A stretch of DNA of 64,000 bases. It comes from Stenotrophomonas pavanii (lineage in GTDB: Bacteria; Pseudomonadota; Gammaproteobacteria; Xanthomonadales; Xanthomonadaceae). Each line of letters begins with the position of its first letter. Positions within the stretch are counted from its first letter, which is position 1. Location: contig NZ_FNFQ01000003.1 of the NCBI RefSeq assembly GCF_900101175.1, forward strand, positions 369,262 through 433,261, written 5' to 3'. Position numbers and translations under genes: made by a program. The notes under the pieces were generated by a model that worked only from the letters and a program-made list of their open reading frames with translations, was not told where the DNA came from and searched no databases. Of this stretch, positions 36,059 to 45,718 are shown piece by piece.

Positions 36059-37330
36059 ATGCCGCACGGCCTGCCGCGCAAGATCCGTATCGCCTTCATC
36101 CTGCAGGCAGTTCTGGCCAGCCTGGGCATCCTGCTCGGTGCCTGGCTGGTTTCGCTGGTGATCAAGCACAGCCTGGTCGGCGCCGCCCTGCGCGAGGAAG
36201 CGGCCTATTACTGGACGCTGCACGAAGCCTCGCCGGTGCAGCCACCGCCCAACACCCAGAACATCCGCGGCTACCTGCTGGAAAGCGGGCAGTCGGCGCT
36301 GTCCCTGCCGGCCAACCTGCGCAACCTGGAGCCGGGGTTCCACGAGCTGCGCGGGGACGACCAGCTGGTACTGGTCGATGTACGTCCGGCCGGCCGCCTG
36401 TACCTGGTGTTCCTGCGTTCGCGTGCGGAGATGCTGGCGTTCTGGTTCGGCATCGTGCCGGTGCTGCTGACCCTGTTGGCGGTGTATGGCGCCAGCTGGG
36501 TCACCTACCGTGCCTCCAAGCGCCTGGTGTCGCCGGTGAACTGGCTGGCACGGCGCGTCTCGCGCTGGGACCCGGGCCACCCCGAAGCGGCCGATCTGGA
36601 GCCGAACAAGCTGCCGGCGGACATGCAGGGCGAGACGCGGCAGCTGGCGGCCGCCCTGCATTCGCTGGCCAACCGGGTCAGCGCGCACGTGGCCCGCGAG
36701 CGCAACTTCACCCGCGATGCCAGCCACGAGCTGCGCACGCCGTTGACCGTCATCCGCGTGGCCAGCGACATGGCGTTGGGCGATGAGACCCTGCAACCAC
36801 GCCTGCGCCGCAGCCTGCAGCGCATCCAGCGTGCCGGCCGTGACATGGAAGCGGTGATCGATGCGTTCCTGATCCTGGCGCGCGAGGCCGATGTCGAACC
36901 GCAGATCGAGCTGTTCGACGTCAACGACATCGTCCGCTACGAGGTGGACAACGCCAACGAACTGCTGGGCAACCGGCCGGTGTCGGTGCACCTGCACAGC
37001 GAAGGCCCGGTGCAGCTGCACGCACCGCCACGGGTGCTGCAGGTGGTGGTCAGCAACCTGGTGCGCAACGCCTGCAGCTACACCGACGAAGGGCGCATCG
37101 ACGTGCACGTGCTCAACGATCGCGTGGTGGTGCGCGACAGCGGCATCGGCATGTCCGCCGAAGCGCTGTCGCGCGCGTTCGAGCCGTTCTACCGCGCCGA
37201 GCCGAGCCGCCCGCAGGGAACCGGCCTGGGCCTGTCGATCGTACGCAGGCTGTGTGATCGCTTCGGCTGGAAGGTCAGCCTGGCCAGCGAGCCAGGGCAG
37301 GGCACCGAGGCCACGGTGATCTTCCGCTGA
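36059..37330 (+). CDS. Sensor histidine kinase paired with the OmpR-type regulator
   Basis: The 423-aa kinase has two membrane helices (about 11-34 and 126-148) framing an 85-residue periplasmic sensor with an acidic REEAAYY start. It then has a HAMP-like linker, HisKA with His223 in DASHELRTPLT, and HATPase with NLVRNACSYT, RDSGIGM and GTGLGLSIV. It should autophosphorylate and pass phosphate to the regulator just upstream. The ligand is not predictable; iron sensing, as in VgrS, is one possibility. Confidence 0.9.
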   Translation: MPHGLPRKIRIAFILQAVLASLGILLGAWLVSLVIKHSLVGAALREEAAYYWTLHEASPVQPPPNTQNIRGYLLESGQSALSLPANLRNLEPGFHELRGDDQLVLVDVRPAGRLYLVFLRSRAEMLAFWFGIVPVLLTLLAVYGASWVTYRASKRLVSPVNWLARRVSRWDPGHPEAADLEPNKLPADMQGETRQLAAALHSLANRVSAHVARERNFTRDASHELRTPLTVIRVASDMALGDETLQPRLRRSLQRIQRAGRDMEAVIDAFLILAREADVEPQIELFDVNDIVRYEVDNANELLGNRPVSVHLHSEGPVQLHAPPRVLQVVVSNLVRNACSYTDEGRIDVHVLNDRVVVRDSGIGMSAEALSRAFEPFYRAEPSRPQGTGLGLSIVRRLCDRFGWKVSLASEPGQGTEATVIFR

Positions 37331-37357
37331 TCCCCCGACCCCATTGCCCGTGATTCG

Positions 37358-37413
37358 GTAGATCCACGCCATGCGTGGATGGGGTTGCGGTAGCGCCGGG
37401 CCATGCCCGGCGT
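37358..37413. repeat. Two GTAG palindromes of different type
   Basis: GTAGATCCACGCCATGCGTG at 37358 is followed by GTAGCGCCGGGCCATGCCCG at 37390. They sit between the kinase and the convergent GDSL hydrolase gene. Confidence 0.75.
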
Positions 37414-37423
37414 CCGCAGTCCC

Positions 37424-38125
37424 TCAGTTGCAGTGGACCTTCGGCGCCAGCGCCTTGGTCCAGATCGCGTAGCCGGCCGGGGTCATGTGCAGCATGTCTT
37501 CGCGGAACAGTGTCGCATCCGGCTGGCCGTCGGCGCCGAGCATCGGCGTGTAGATGTCGGTGAAGCCGGTGTTGGGCAGCCTGGCCAGCGCAGCCTTGAT
37601 CAGCGCGTTGGCTTCCTTGATCGCCGGCAGCAGGTGCGCGCGCGACGGGCTCGGCTTGATGGACAGGTATTCCACCCGGGTCTTCGGCAGGTCGCGGTGC
37701 ACGCGCTGCACGAAGGCGACCACATCGTCGCGCACCTGCACGGCGCTGCGGCCGCTGTTGAGGTCGTTGTCACCGGCGTAGAAGAACACCTTGCACGGCG
37801 CATACGGCACCACGATGCGGTCGGCATACCAGGTGCTGTCGCGCACTTCCGAACCGCCGAAGCCGCGGTTGAACACCGGCTGGCCGGGGAAATCGGTGGC
37901 CAGGCTCTCCCAGAAGCGGATGGAGGAGCTGCCGATGAACTCGATGCCACCGCGCGGCGGCGGGTTCGTCTGGTCCGCGCTGGCGAAGTGGGCCATGTCG
38001 CCGGCCCAGGCCACGTTGGAGACCTGTTCGGGCACCTGCGGCGGCCTGGCCGGGCCCAGGGCCTGGGCAAGCGGTGCGGCAGTCAGCAGGCCCAGCATCA
38101 GCAGGCAGGTGTGGCGACGGGACAT
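37424..38125 (-). CDS. Secreted SGNH/GDSL-type hydrolase
   Basis: The 233-aa protein has a signal peptide (residues 1-22, ending in AQALG). It has an SGNH fold with FIGSSSIRFWES (catalytic Ser), RGFGGSEVRDSTWYADR, FYAGDNDLNSG (block III Asn) and DMLHMTPAGYAIW (catalytic Asp/His region). It resembles GDSL enzymes acting on carbohydrate esters or cell-wall acetyl groups; the substrate is not known. It is monocistronic. Confidence 0.85.
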   Translation of the reverse strand: MSRRHTCLLMLGLLTAAPLAQALGPARPPQVPEQVSNVAWAGDMAHFASADQTNPPPRGGIEFIGSSSIRFWESLATDFPGQPVFNRGFGGSEVRDSTWYADRIVVPYAPCKVFFYAGDNDLNSGRSAVQVRDDVVAFVQRVHRDLPKTRVEYLSIKPSPSRAHLLPAIKEANALIKAALARLPNTGFTDIYTPMLGADGQPDATLFREDMLHMTPAGYAIWTKALAPKVHCN

Positions 38126-38338
38126 CAGGCGCTCCAGCAGGCAAGGGAAGACCCATCATAGGAGCACGGCGCGGCCCGGTGCTTGCCCCTGGCAGGCCAT
38201 TCGCCCGGGCCGCCGGGGGTAGGGCTGGCGGCCTTGTGGCAAAATGGCGGCCGTCTGCCTATTCCTGTGCACCCATGATTCCCTGCCGTGCGTCTGAGCG
38301 GTTGCTGCGCCGCGCCCCTGTTGCTGGACGTTCCACCC

Positions 38339-38734
38339 GTGGCTGATCAGTTCGGTCATCTGCCGCGCGGCCCTCGCCGCATCTTCCAGGCCGCCCGCTG
38401 GTCCTGGCAGGGCCTGCGGGCCGCCTGGCTGCACGAGTCGTCGTTCCGGCTGGAGGTGTACCTGCTGATCCTGCTGACGCCAGCCGCGATCTGGCTGGGC
38501 CAGACCCCGGTCGAACGCGCGCTGCTGATCGGCTCGATGCTGCTGGTACTGGCCATGGAGCTGGCCAACTCGGCCATCGAAGCGGTCATCGAACGCTACG
38601 GCAGCGAGATCCACGAACTGGCCGGCCGTGCCAAGGACATGGGCTCGGCGGCGGTGTTCGTGCTGATGATGAACGTGCTGCTGTGCTGGGCGCTGGTCGT
38701 GGTTCCGCACGCGCTGGCCGGCAGCTACGGCTGA
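38339..38734 (+). CDS. dgkA: Diacylglycerol kinase
   Basis: The 131-aa trimeric inner-membrane enzyme recycles diacylglycerol to phosphatidic acid. It has three membrane helices and the conserved ELANSAIEAVIERYGSE stretch, then GRAKDMGSAAV (catalytic Glu/Asn/Asp residues). The start is uncertain: GTG at 38339 fits the usual length of about 122 aa, while an upstream GTG at 38288 would add 17 residues. Neither has a strong ribosome site. terC follows 33 bp later. Confidence 0.88.
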   Translation: MADQFGHLPRGPRRIFQAARWSWQGLRAAWLHESSFRLEVYLLILLTPAAIWLGQTPVERALLIGSMLLVLAMELANSAIEAVIERYGSEIHELAGRAKDMGSAAVFVLMMNVLLCWALVVVPHALAGSYG

Positions 38735-38767
38735 AACCCCATTCCCCCACTGCCTTGAAGAGTTTCC

Positions 38768-39517
38768 ATGTCCTTTGAGTTCCTCGCCGACCCCAATGCC
38801 TGGGTGACCCTGTTCACGCTCAGCGCGCTGGAAATCGTGCTCGGCATCGACAACCTGGTGTTCATTTCCATCGCGGTCAGCAAGCTGCCGGAAGAGCGTC
38901 GTCCGTTCGCACGCAAGCTGGGCATCGCGGTGGCCTGCATCACCCGCATCGGCCTGCTGGTCTCGCTGGCCTACCTGGCGCACATGGCGGCCAACCTGTT
39001 CACCGTGGCCGGCATGGGCATCTCCATCCGCGACCTGGTGCTGATCGTCGGCGGCCTGTTCCTGATCATCAAGGGCTGCATGGAGATCAAGGAGCTGATC
39101 AGCGGCGGCGAGGATGAAGACCCCAGCACCACCAAGGCCTCGGCCGTGTTCGGCTACGTGATCGCGCAGATCGCGGTGATCGACATCGTGTTCTCGCTGG
39201 ACTCGGTGATCACTGCCGTCGGCATCGCCGACCACATCCCGGTGATGGTGGCCGCCATCCTGCTGTCGGTGCTGGTGATGCTGCTGGCCGCCAACCCGCT
39301 GGGCCGCTTCATCGACGCCAACCCCACCGTGAAGATGCTGGCGCTGGCCTTCATCCTGATGATCGGCGCGGTGCTGATCCTGGACGGCCTGGACGTGCAC
39401 GTGCCCAAGCCCTACATCTACGCTGCGATGGGCTTCTCGGTGCTGGTCGAGTGGCTGAACCTGCTGATGCGCCGCCGCGCCCGCGAGCACAACGTGCCGG
39501 GTGCCGGCAACTGGTAA
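38768..39517 (+). CDS. TerC-family integral membrane protein
   Basis: The 249-aa protein has about seven membrane helices. The acidic-rich first helix ALEIVLGIDNLVFISIAV and the later AVIDIVFSLDSVITAVG are the paired TerC signature, probably cation-binding. It is like E. coli YgdQ/YkoY, a family linked to manganese efflux and tellurite resistance. No yybP-ykoY (Mn) riboswitch is visible upstream, where only 33 bp separate it from dgkA. A strong terminator follows. Confidence 0.88.
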   Translation: MSFEFLADPNAWVTLFTLSALEIVLGIDNLVFISIAVSKLPEERRPFARKLGIAVACITRIGLLVSLAYLAHMAANLFTVAGMGISIRDLVLIVGGLFLIIKGCMEIKELISGGEDEDPSTTKASAVFGYVIAQIAVIDIVFSLDSVITAVGIADHIPVMVAAILLSVLVMLLAANPLGRFIDANPTVKMLALAFILMIGAVLILDGLDVHVPKPYIYAAMGFSVLVEWLNLLMRRRAREHNVPGAGNW

Positions 39518-39540
39518 GCACGCCACCGGCGTACACGTCC

Positions 39541-39579
39541 CGCAGAACCCCCGGCCTCGGCCGGGGGTTCTGCGTTGTG
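39541..39579 (+). terminator. Rho-independent-like terminator after terC
   Basis: A 16-bp perfect stem pairs 39541-39556 with 39559-39574 around a 2-base linker. It is followed by TTGTG; the T-run is weak, but the stem is very stable. Confidence 0.75.
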
Positions 39580-39743
39580 GGGGGCCCGGCTCTGCAACCG
39601 CCCAGGGGTTTTTGCACGGATGGCGGATTTGCGGGGTCCACTTGTGAATCAGGATCAACAGTGTTTTCCCGGGCCGAGGCTTAATCCGGCGCAGCAAAGC
39701 GCGCAGGCTACGCACTCCCGATTCCCGCCCCCCAGGAAACCCC

Positions 39744-40904
39744 ATGAATTCCAGAGCCGCCTTGCTGGCGCTTGCCGTTGGCGCCTTCGCCATCGGAACC
39801 ACCGAGTTTGCCCCGATGGGCCTGCTGCCGGTCATCGCCGACGGCGTGGGGGTGTCGATCCCCACCGCCGGCATGCTGATCACCGCCTACGCCGTGGGCG
39901 TGATGCTGGGCGCGCCGGTGATGACCCTGCTGATGGGCCGTTTCGGCAAGCGCACCTCGCTGATGCTGCTGATGTCGATCTTCGTGGTCGGCAACCTGCT
40001 GTCCGCGCTGGCCCCCAACTACGGACTGCTGCTGCTGTCGCGCCTGGTCACCAGCCTCAACCATGGCGCGTTCTTCGGCATCGGTGCGGTGGTCGCCGCC
40101 AGCCTGGTGCCGAAGGAAAAGCAGGCTGCAGCCGTGGCCACCATGTTCATGGGCCTGACCATCGCCAACATCGGCGGCGTGCCGCTGGCGACCTGGGTAG
40201 GCCAGCAGCTGGGCTGGCGCCTGTCCTTTGCGGGGACTGCGGCGCTGGGCCTGATCGCAATCACCGCGTTGGGCTTCGCGCTGCCGGCGTCCGCGCCGGG
40301 ACCGCGCCCGGACGTGCGCCGCGAACTGAAGGCGATCCTGCAGCCGCAGGTGCTGCTGGCGATGGCCACCACCGTGCTCGGCGCCGGTGCGATGTTCACC
40401 CTCTATACCTACGTCGCACCGGTGCTGACCGAATTGACCGGCGCCTCCAATGCCTTCATCGCGATGTCGCTGGCACTGATCGGCATCGGCTTCACCTTCG
40501 GCAATGGCATCGGCGGGCGCATGGCCGACTGGTCGCTGGATGGCGCCACCCGCATCCTGCTGGCCGTACTGGCGGTGCTGATGTTCGTGCTGCCGCTGGC
40601 CTTCATGAGCCACGCCACTGCGGCGCTGGGCGTACTGCTGTTCGGTGCGGCGACCTTCGCCCTCGTGCCGCCGCTGCAGATCCGGGTGATGCAGGTGGCC
40701 AGCGAGGCGCCGGGCCTGGCGTCGTCGATCAACGTGGGGGCGTTCAACCTGGGCAATGCGGTGGGTGCGGCGCTGGGCGGTGCGGTGATCAGCTCGGGCC
40801 TGGGCTACGCCGCGATTCCGGTGGCCGGTGGCCTGCTGGCGGCATCGGGCCTGCTGCTGGCGTGGCTGGGGCGTCCGCGCACTGCGGTGGCCGAGGCCTG
40901 CTGA
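39744..40904 (+). CDS. MFS exporter (AraJ/drug-resistance-type)
   Basis: The 386-aa protein has twelve predicted membrane helices. The loop 2-3 motif GRFGKRTSLML (MFS motif A variant) and TTEFAPMGLLPVIADG at the N-terminus are typical of the DHA1 AraJ/YdhP-like drug/arabinose exporter branch. It probably exports small molecules by proton antiport; the substrate is unknown. It stands alone, with a repeat-rich gap downstream. Confidence 0.87.
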   Translation: MNSRAALLALAVGAFAIGTTEFAPMGLLPVIADGVGVSIPTAGMLITAYAVGVMLGAPVMTLLMGRFGKRTSLMLLMSIFVVGNLLSALAPNYGLLLLSRLVTSLNHGAFFGIGAVVAASLVPKEKQAAAVATMFMGLTIANIGGVPLATWVGQQLGWRLSFAGTAALGLIAITALGFALPASAPGPRPDVRRELKAILQPQVLLAMATTVLGAGAMFTLYTYVAPVLTELTGASNAFIAMSLALIGIGFTFGNGIGGRMADWSLDGATRILLAVLAVLMFVLPLAFMSHATAALGVLLFGAATFALVPPLQIRVMQVASEAPGLASSINVGAFNLGNAVGAALGGAVISSGLGYAAIPVAGGLLAASGLLLAWLGRPRTAVAEAC

Positions 40905-41454
40905 GGGGTGTTGGATTCCGGCAGGGCTTGCAGCCCTGCACCCGCCGAATCAACGTCAACGTCAACGGCAAAAGCAAAAGCCTGCATTCCGTGGGTTGGC
41001 GGGGTGGGTCCGGTTGAGGGGGACGCTGCAAGTACGTCCTTGTAAGCTCGGTCGCCGCATCCATGCGGCTCACGCCCCCTCAACCGGACCCACCCCGCCT
41101 TCGACAGATTGCCGCGATCGGTCGGAACGGCGTTCCGCTCTGGCAGGTGTCGACCTTGGTCGACACGAATGCCAGAAGAACCGGCCTTTGCTTTTGATTT
41201 TCTCTTTTGATCTTCCCGCGGTGCGCAGGAAACCGTATGAGGCCGGGCGGGTGGGCGTGGCGGGGGTATCCGCGCCATGGATGGCGCGGCTAAGCCTCCA
41301 GGGACGGATTCACGGCGTCCCCCGCCATGTCCACCCGCCCGGACTACTCAGGCGATCCATGAGCATGGCCACCGCGGAGGGGGCGGCGCCCGATGGCCGG
41401 TCTTTCACCCGGACCATGGCATGCTCGGCGCCAAGCCCACCCGGAACCTCCGCC
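40905..41454. other. 550-bp gap with a 25-bp inverted repeat and short repeats
   Basis: The gap includes direct AACGTC/AAAAGC hexamers (about 40950-40982), the large inverted repeat described separately, GCCGCATCCATGCGGC (41054-41069), and a GTGTCGACCTTGGTCGACAC palindrome near 41147-41166. I see no convincing gene. The lemA promoter should be in its last part. Confidence 0.5.
40998..41099. repeat. 102-bp stem-loop repeat with perfect 25-bp arms
   Basis: The arm at 40998-41022 (GGCGGGGTGGGTCCGGTTGA and 5 G) is an exact reverse complement of 41075-41099. The 52-base loop holds a second perfect hairpin, GCCGCATCCATGCGGC. The structure is too regular to be chance and looks like a mobile or dispersed element, or a structured RNA. 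Confidence 0.85.
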
Positions 41455-42075
41455 ATGCGCCTGTTCACCCGTGTCCTGCCCCTGATGCTGCTGGCCTCCC
41501 TGCTGTCCGGCTGCGGCTACAACGCCATCCAGCAGAAGGATGAGGCGGTCAAGGCCAGCTGGTCCGAAGTGCTCAACCAGTACAAGCGCCGCGCCGATCT
41601 GGTGCCCAACCTGGTGCAGACGGTGAAGGGCTTTGCCAGCCAGGAAGAGCGTGTCCTGACCGAAGTCACCAACGCCCGTTCGCGCGTCGGCCAGATCAAC
41701 GTCAACGCCGACGACGAAGCCTCGCTCAAGCAGTTCCAGCAGGCCCAGGGTGAACTCGGCAGCGCACTGTCGCGGCTGCTGGTGGTCACCGAGAACTACC
41801 CGGTGCTGAAGTCCGACCAGAACTTCCGCGACCTGCAGGCCCAGCTGGAAGGCACCGAAAACCGCATCACGGTCGCGCGCGGCCGTTACATCCAGCAGGT
41901 GCAGGACTACAACACCTACATCCGTTCGTTCCCGCAGGTGGTCACCGCCAAGATCTTCGGCTACAAGACCAAGCCGAACTTCACGGTGGACAACGAAGCG
42001 CAGATCTCCAACGCACCAGCGGTCGATTTCGGCAACGCGCCGCAGCAGCAGCCGGCACCGCAGCCGGGCCACTGA
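41455..42075 (+). CDS. LemA family lipoprotein
   Basis: The 206-aa protein has a lipoprotein signal (MRLFTRVLPLMLLASLLSGC, Cys20) and a helical LemA domain with AVKASWSEVLNQYKRRADLVPNL and FQQAQGELGSALSRLL. The C-terminus is Pro/Gln-rich (QQQPAPQPGH). LemA proteins are envelope-associated and often neighbour TPM-domain genes, as here. Their function is poorly known. It starts the lemA-TPM-TPM operon; the next gene begins 3 bp after its stop. Confidence 0.9.
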   Translation: MRLFTRVLPLMLLASLLSGCGYNAIQQKDEAVKASWSEVLNQYKRRADLVPNLVQTVKGFASQEERVLTEVTNARSRVGQINVNADDEASLKQFQQAQGELGSALSRLLVVTENYPVLKSDQNFRDLQAQLEGTENRITVARGRYIQQVQDYNTYIRSFPQVVTAKIFGYKTKPNFTVDNEAQISNAPAVDFGNAPQQQPAPQPGH

Positions 42076-42078
42076 CCG

Positions 42079-42966
42079 ATGCGCCTGGCCACCGCGCTGC
42101 TGGCCCTGCTGCTGTGGCTGCCGCTGGCAGCGCAGGCACAGCCGCTGGCGCCGATCCCTGCGCTGGACTCGCCGGTGGTCGATACCACCGGCACGCTGGA
42201 CGCCACGCAGAAGCAGGTGCTGGTGCAGCAGGCGATCGAGCTGCAGCAGCGCAAGGGCAGCCAGTTGCAGGTGCTGGTGGTGCCCACGACCCAGCCGGAG
42301 GACATCGCGCAGTACACCACGCGGGTCTTCGACCAATGGCAGATTGGCCGCAAGGGCGTGGATGACGGCGTGCTGCTGGTGATGGCCAAGGATGACCGGC
42401 GCGTGCGCATCGAGCCGGGCTACGGTCTTGAAGGCGCCATCCCCGATGCCATCGCCAACCGGGTCATCCAGGAATACCTGGTCCCGCGCTTCCGCAGCGG
42501 CGACTATGCCGGCGGCATCACCGATGCCACGGCGGTGCTGGTCAAGCTGATCGACGGCGAACCGCTGCCGGCACCGGTCAGCGGCCATCGCGGGCGCGAG
42601 CCCGGCGCTGGCGGCGACACCTGGTTCCTGGCGCTGTTCATCGGCGTGTTCGCCGGCAGCATCCTGCGCGGCGTCTTCTCGCGCGTGCCGCGTCCGCTGC
42701 GCGGCCTGCTCGGCGGCGCGGGTGCGGCGCTGGCGGCGTTCCTGTTCACCTCCACGCTGCTGGCCAGTGGCCTGGCCGGCGTGGTCGGCCTGATCGTGGC
42801 GATGCTGTCCGGGCACCCGGGCCGCTTTGCCGGCGGTGGCGGTTGGGGCGGCGGCAGCTGGGGCGGGGGAGGCGGTTTCGGCGGAGGCGGTGGATTCGGC
42901 GGAGGTGGCGGCTGGGGCGGCGGTGGTGGCCGTTCCGGTGGCGGTGGCGCTTCGGGAGGCTGGTGA
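42079..42966 (+). CDS. TPM-domain (YgcG-type) protein with Gly-rich tail
   Basis: The 295-aa protein has a signal peptide (cut near AAQAQ) and a periplasmic TPM domain (residues about 30-160: VVDTTGTLDATQ, EDIAQYTTRVFDQWQIG, VDDGVLLVMAKDDRRVRIEPGYG). Two membrane segments follow (about 185-240), then a tail of Gly, Trp and Phe (GGG-WGG repeats). TPM domains are proposed to have phosphatase or membrane-complex roles. It is in the lemA operon and overlaps the next gene by 1 bp. Confidence 0.88.
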   Translation: MRLATALLALLLWLPLAAQAQPLAPIPALDSPVVDTTGTLDATQKQVLVQQAIELQQRKGSQLQVLVVPTTQPEDIAQYTTRVFDQWQIGRKGVDDGVLLVMAKDDRRVRIEPGYGLEGAIPDAIANRVIQEYLVPRFRSGDYAGGITDATAVLVKLIDGEPLPAPVSGHRGREPGAGGDTWFLALFIGVFAGSILRGVFSRVPRPLRGLLGGAGAALAAFLFTSTLLASGLAGVVGLIVAMLSGHPGRFAGGGGWGGGSWGGGGGFGGGGGFGGGGGWGGGGGRSGGGGASGGW

Positions 42967-43460
42967 TGATCCAACGTCTGTTCCGCCATGCATTCTCGCC
43001 CTCGGTGCGGCGCGCGTTCCCGCCGGCCACATTGCAGGCGATCACCGAGGCCATCGCGGCCGGCGAGCAGCGCCACGGCGGGCAGGTGATGTTCGCGGTG
43101 GAAGCGGATCTGCCGCTGGCCGCGCTGTGGCACAAGGTCACCCCGCGCCAGGCCGCCGAGCAGGCGTTCGCCCGGCTGCGCACCTGGGACACCGCCCACA
43201 ACAACGGGGTGCTGATCTACCTGCTGCTGGCCGACCACGCGATCGAGATCGTCGCCGATCGTGGCCTGCACGGCCGGGTCAGCCCGGCGCAGTGGCAGCG
43301 GGTCTGCACCCACCTGCGCGAGGGCCTGCGCGGCGCCCATCCGGTCGAAGCATTGCAGGATGCGATCGACGAGGTCTCCAGCCTGATCGAAGGGCACTTT
43401 CCCGCTTCGACGCGGTCAGACGATGACGGCCTGCCCAACACGCCCCAGCTCCTTGGTTGA
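42966..43460 (+). CDS. Second TPM-domain protein
   Basis: The 164-aa protein starts at MIQRLFRHAFSPSVRRAF, on the stop of the previous gene. It is a single TPM domain without signal peptide (EQAFARLRTWDTAHNNGVLIYLLLADHAIEIVADRGLHG). It probably forms a complex with the upstream TPM and LemA proteins; soluble or membrane-associated is not decided by sequence. This three-gene lemA-TPM-TPM order is common in proteobacteria. Confidence 0.87.
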   Translation: MIQRLFRHAFSPSVRRAFPPATLQAITEAIAAGEQRHGGQVMFAVEADLPLAALWHKVTPRQAAEQAFARLRTWDTAHNNGVLIYLLLADHAIEIVADRGLHGRVSPAQWQRVCTHLREGLRGAHPVEALQDAIDEVSSLIEGHFPASTRSDDDGLPNTPQLLG

Positions 43461-43511
43461 GCCGGGGCGGCACTGGCCCGAGAATAGGCGTTCAACCGCA
43501 AGGCACCTTCC

Positions 43512-44399
43512 ATGATCTATTTCCACGACATCGACCCCATCGCCCTTTCGCTGGGGCCGATCAAGGTGCATTGGTACGGCATCATGTACCTGCTTGGCTT
43601 CACCGCGGCCTGGCTGCTGGGCCGCACGCGCATCGCCGCGGGGCGCCTGCCGGGCGTCGATGCCAACGGATTCTCCGACCTGCTGTTCTACGCCATGCTC
43701 GGCGTGGTGCTGGGCGGCCGCATCGGCTACATGCTGTTCTACGCGCTGGGTGACTTCCTGCACAACCCGTTGCTGCTGTTCAAGGTCTGGGATGGCGGCA
43801 TGAGCTTCCACGGCGGCCTGCTCGGCGTGCTGGGCGCCTGCTGGTGGTGGTCGCGCAAGCACCGCCTGCACTTCTTCGACACCATGGATTTCATGGCGCC
43901 GCTGGTGCCGCTGGGCCTGGGCTTCGGCCGCATCGGCAACTTCATCGGTGCCGAGCTGTGGGGCAAGTACACCGACGGGACCTGGGGCGTGGTGTTCCCG
44001 TCGGGCCTGCCGGCCCCGCTGAACCAGCTCGACACTGCCACCCTGCAGGCGCAGTTCGCCACCGGCGCATTGAACCCGTACGCCCGCCATCCGTCGCAGC
44101 TGTATGAAGCGTTCCTGGAAGGCCTGGTGATGTTCGTGGTGCTGTGGACGGTGTCGGCCAAGCCACGCCATCGCTATCTGGTCGGCGGCCTGTTCGCGCT
44201 GATGTACGGCCTGTTCCGCTTCGCCGTCGAATTCGTGCGCATGCCCGACAACGGTGTCTACGTGGCCTTCGGCTGGCTGACCCGCGGCCAGATCCTCAGC
44301 CTGCCGCTGATCGCCTTCGGCCTGGTGCTGCTGGTGATGTCGCGCCGCGCGCCGGTGCTGCAGCCGCAGCCGCCGGTGGCCGCCGGGGGCAAGGCATGA
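43512..44399 (+). CDS. lgt: Phosphatidylglycerol-prolipoprotein diacylglyceryl transferase
   Basis: The 295-aa inner-membrane enzyme attaches diacylglycerol to the lipobox Cys of prolipoproteins. It has about seven helices, an HGG motif ([11 protein letters not shown]), and the signature [13 protein letters not shown] (catalytic Arg). The length is close to E. coli Lgt (291 aa). Its stop overlaps the thyA start (ATGA), an arrangement also known from E. coli. Confidence 0.96.
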   Translation: MIYFHDIDPIALSLGPIKVHWYGIMYLLGFTAAWLLGRTRIAAGRLPGVDANGFSDLLFYAMLGVVLGGRIGYMLFYALGDFLHNPLLLFKVWDGGMSFHGGLLGVLGACWWWSRKHRLHFFDTMDFMAPLVPLGLGFGRIGNFIGAELWGKYTDGTWGVVFPSGLPAPLNQLDTATLQAQFATGALNPYARHPSQLYEAFLEGLVMFVVLWTVSAKPRHRYLVGGLFALMYGLFRFAVEFVRMPDNGVYVAFGWLTRGQILSLPLIAFGLVLLVMSRRAPVLQPQPPVAAGGKA

Positions 44400-45190
44400 A
44401 GGCCTACCTGGACCTGCTGGCGCACGTGCTCGAGCACGGCGCCGAGAAGAGTGATCGCACCGGTACCGGCACCCGCAGCGTGTTCGGCTGGCAGATGCGC
44501 TTCAACCTCAACGATGGCTTCCCGCTGGTCACCACCAAGAAACTGCACCTGCGCTCGATCATCCATGAGCTGCTGTGGTTCCTGAAGGGCGACACCAACA
44601 TCGGCTACCTGAAGGACAACCAGGTGCGGATCTGGGACGAGTGGGCCGACGCGAACGGCGACCTCGGCCCGGTCTACGGCAAGCAGTGGCGCAGCTGGGC
44701 CACCGCCGACGGTCGCGAGATCGACCAGATGCAGTGGCTGGTGGACGAGATCAAGCGCAATCCGGATTCGCGCCGGCTGGTGGTCAGCGCCTGGAACGTG
44801 GGCGAGCTTTCGCAGATGGCGCTGATGCCGTGCCACAACCTGTTCCAGTTCTACGTGGTGGACGGCAAGCTCAGCTGCCAGCTGTACCAGCGCAGCGGCG
44901 ACATCTTCCTCGGCGTGCCGTTCAACATCGCCAGCTACGCGTTGCTGACCCACATGGTGGCGCAGGCCACCGGCCTGGGCGTCGGCGACTTCGTGCACAC
45001 CCTGGGCGATGCCCACCTGTATTCGAACCACTTCGAGCAGGCGCGCGAGCAGTTGTCGCGTGAACCGCGCGCGCTGCCGACGCTGTGGTTGAACTCGGAG
45101 GTGACCGACCTGTTCGGCTTCCAGTTCGACGACATCCGCATCGACGGCTACGACCCGCACCCGGCCATCAAGGCGCCGGTGGCGGTATGA
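44396..45190 (+). CDS. thyA: Thymidylate synthase
   Basis: The 264-aa enzyme methylates dUMP to dTMP with methylene-THF, leaving dihydrofolate. The length is identical to E. coli ThyA. The catalytic Cys146 is in [10 protein letters not shown]; the [11 protein letters not shown] phosphate loop and the [18 protein letters not shown] cofactor segment are intact. It overlaps lgt upstream and folA downstream by 4 bp each, so folate oxidation and its re-reduction are expressed together. Confidence 0.97.
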   Translation: MKAYLDLLAHVLEHGAEKSDRTGTGTRSVFGWQMRFNLNDGFPLVTTKKLHLRSIIHELLWFLKGDTNIGYLKDNQVRIWDEWADANGDLGPVYGKQWRSWATADGREIDQMQWLVDEIKRNPDSRRLVVSAWNVGELSQMALMPCHNLFQFYVVDGKLSCQLYQRSGDIFLGVPFNIASYALLTHMVAQATGLGVGDFVHTLGDAHLYSNHFEQAREQLSREPRALPTLWLNSEVTDLFGFQFDDIRIDGYDPHPAIKAPVAV

Positions 45191-45687
45191 GTGCCCTGAA
45201 GCTGTCGATGATCGTGGCGCTGGACCGCAACCGTGGCATCGGCCAGGGCAATGCCATGCCCTGGCACCTGCCGGATGACTTCAAGCACTTCAAGGCGCTC
45301 ACCCTGGGCAAGCCGATCCTGATGGGGCGCAAGACGGCCGAGTCGATCGGCCGCGCGCTGCCGGGGCGGACCAACCTGGTGCTGACCCGCAGCGGCCAGG
45401 TGCCGTTCGAGGGCATGCGCGCGGTGGCGTCGCTGGACGAGGCCAAGGCCATTGCCGAAGCCGAGGGCGCCCGCGAGCTGTGCATCATCGGTGGCGGCGA
45501 GATCTTCCGTCAGCTGCTGGACCAGGCCAGTGACCTGTACCTGACCTGGGTCGATGCCGAAGTCCCCGCCGATACCCATTTCCCCGAGCTGGACGTGCAG
45601 GACTGGCAGGAAGTGAGCAGCGAGCCGCACCCGGCCGACGAACGGCACGCCCATGCGTTCCGCTTCGTGCACTACGTGCGCCGCTGA
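45187..45687 (+). CDS. folA: Dihydrofolate reductase
   Basis: The 166-aa NADPH enzyme regenerates THF. It starts [19 protein letters not shown]; the catalytic acid is Asp31 in [11 protein letters not shown], and the GRKTAESIG and [10 protein letters not shown] coenzyme loops are present. It is the trimethoprim target. It is the last gene of lgt-thyA-folA and is followed by a GTAG repeat pair, then the convergent apaH operon (in E. coli folA also neighbours apaH). Confidence 0.96.
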   Translation: MSALKLSMIVALDRNRGIGQGNAMPWHLPDDFKHFKALTLGKPILMGRKTAESIGRALPGRTNLVLTRSGQVPFEGMRAVASLDEAKAIAEAEGARELCIIGGGEIFRQLLDQASDLYLTWVDAEVPADTHFPELDVQDWQEVSSEPHPADERHAHAFRFVHYVRR

Positions 45688-45718
45688 TCGCGGAAGTATC
45701 AACGAAAACACCGGCGGG

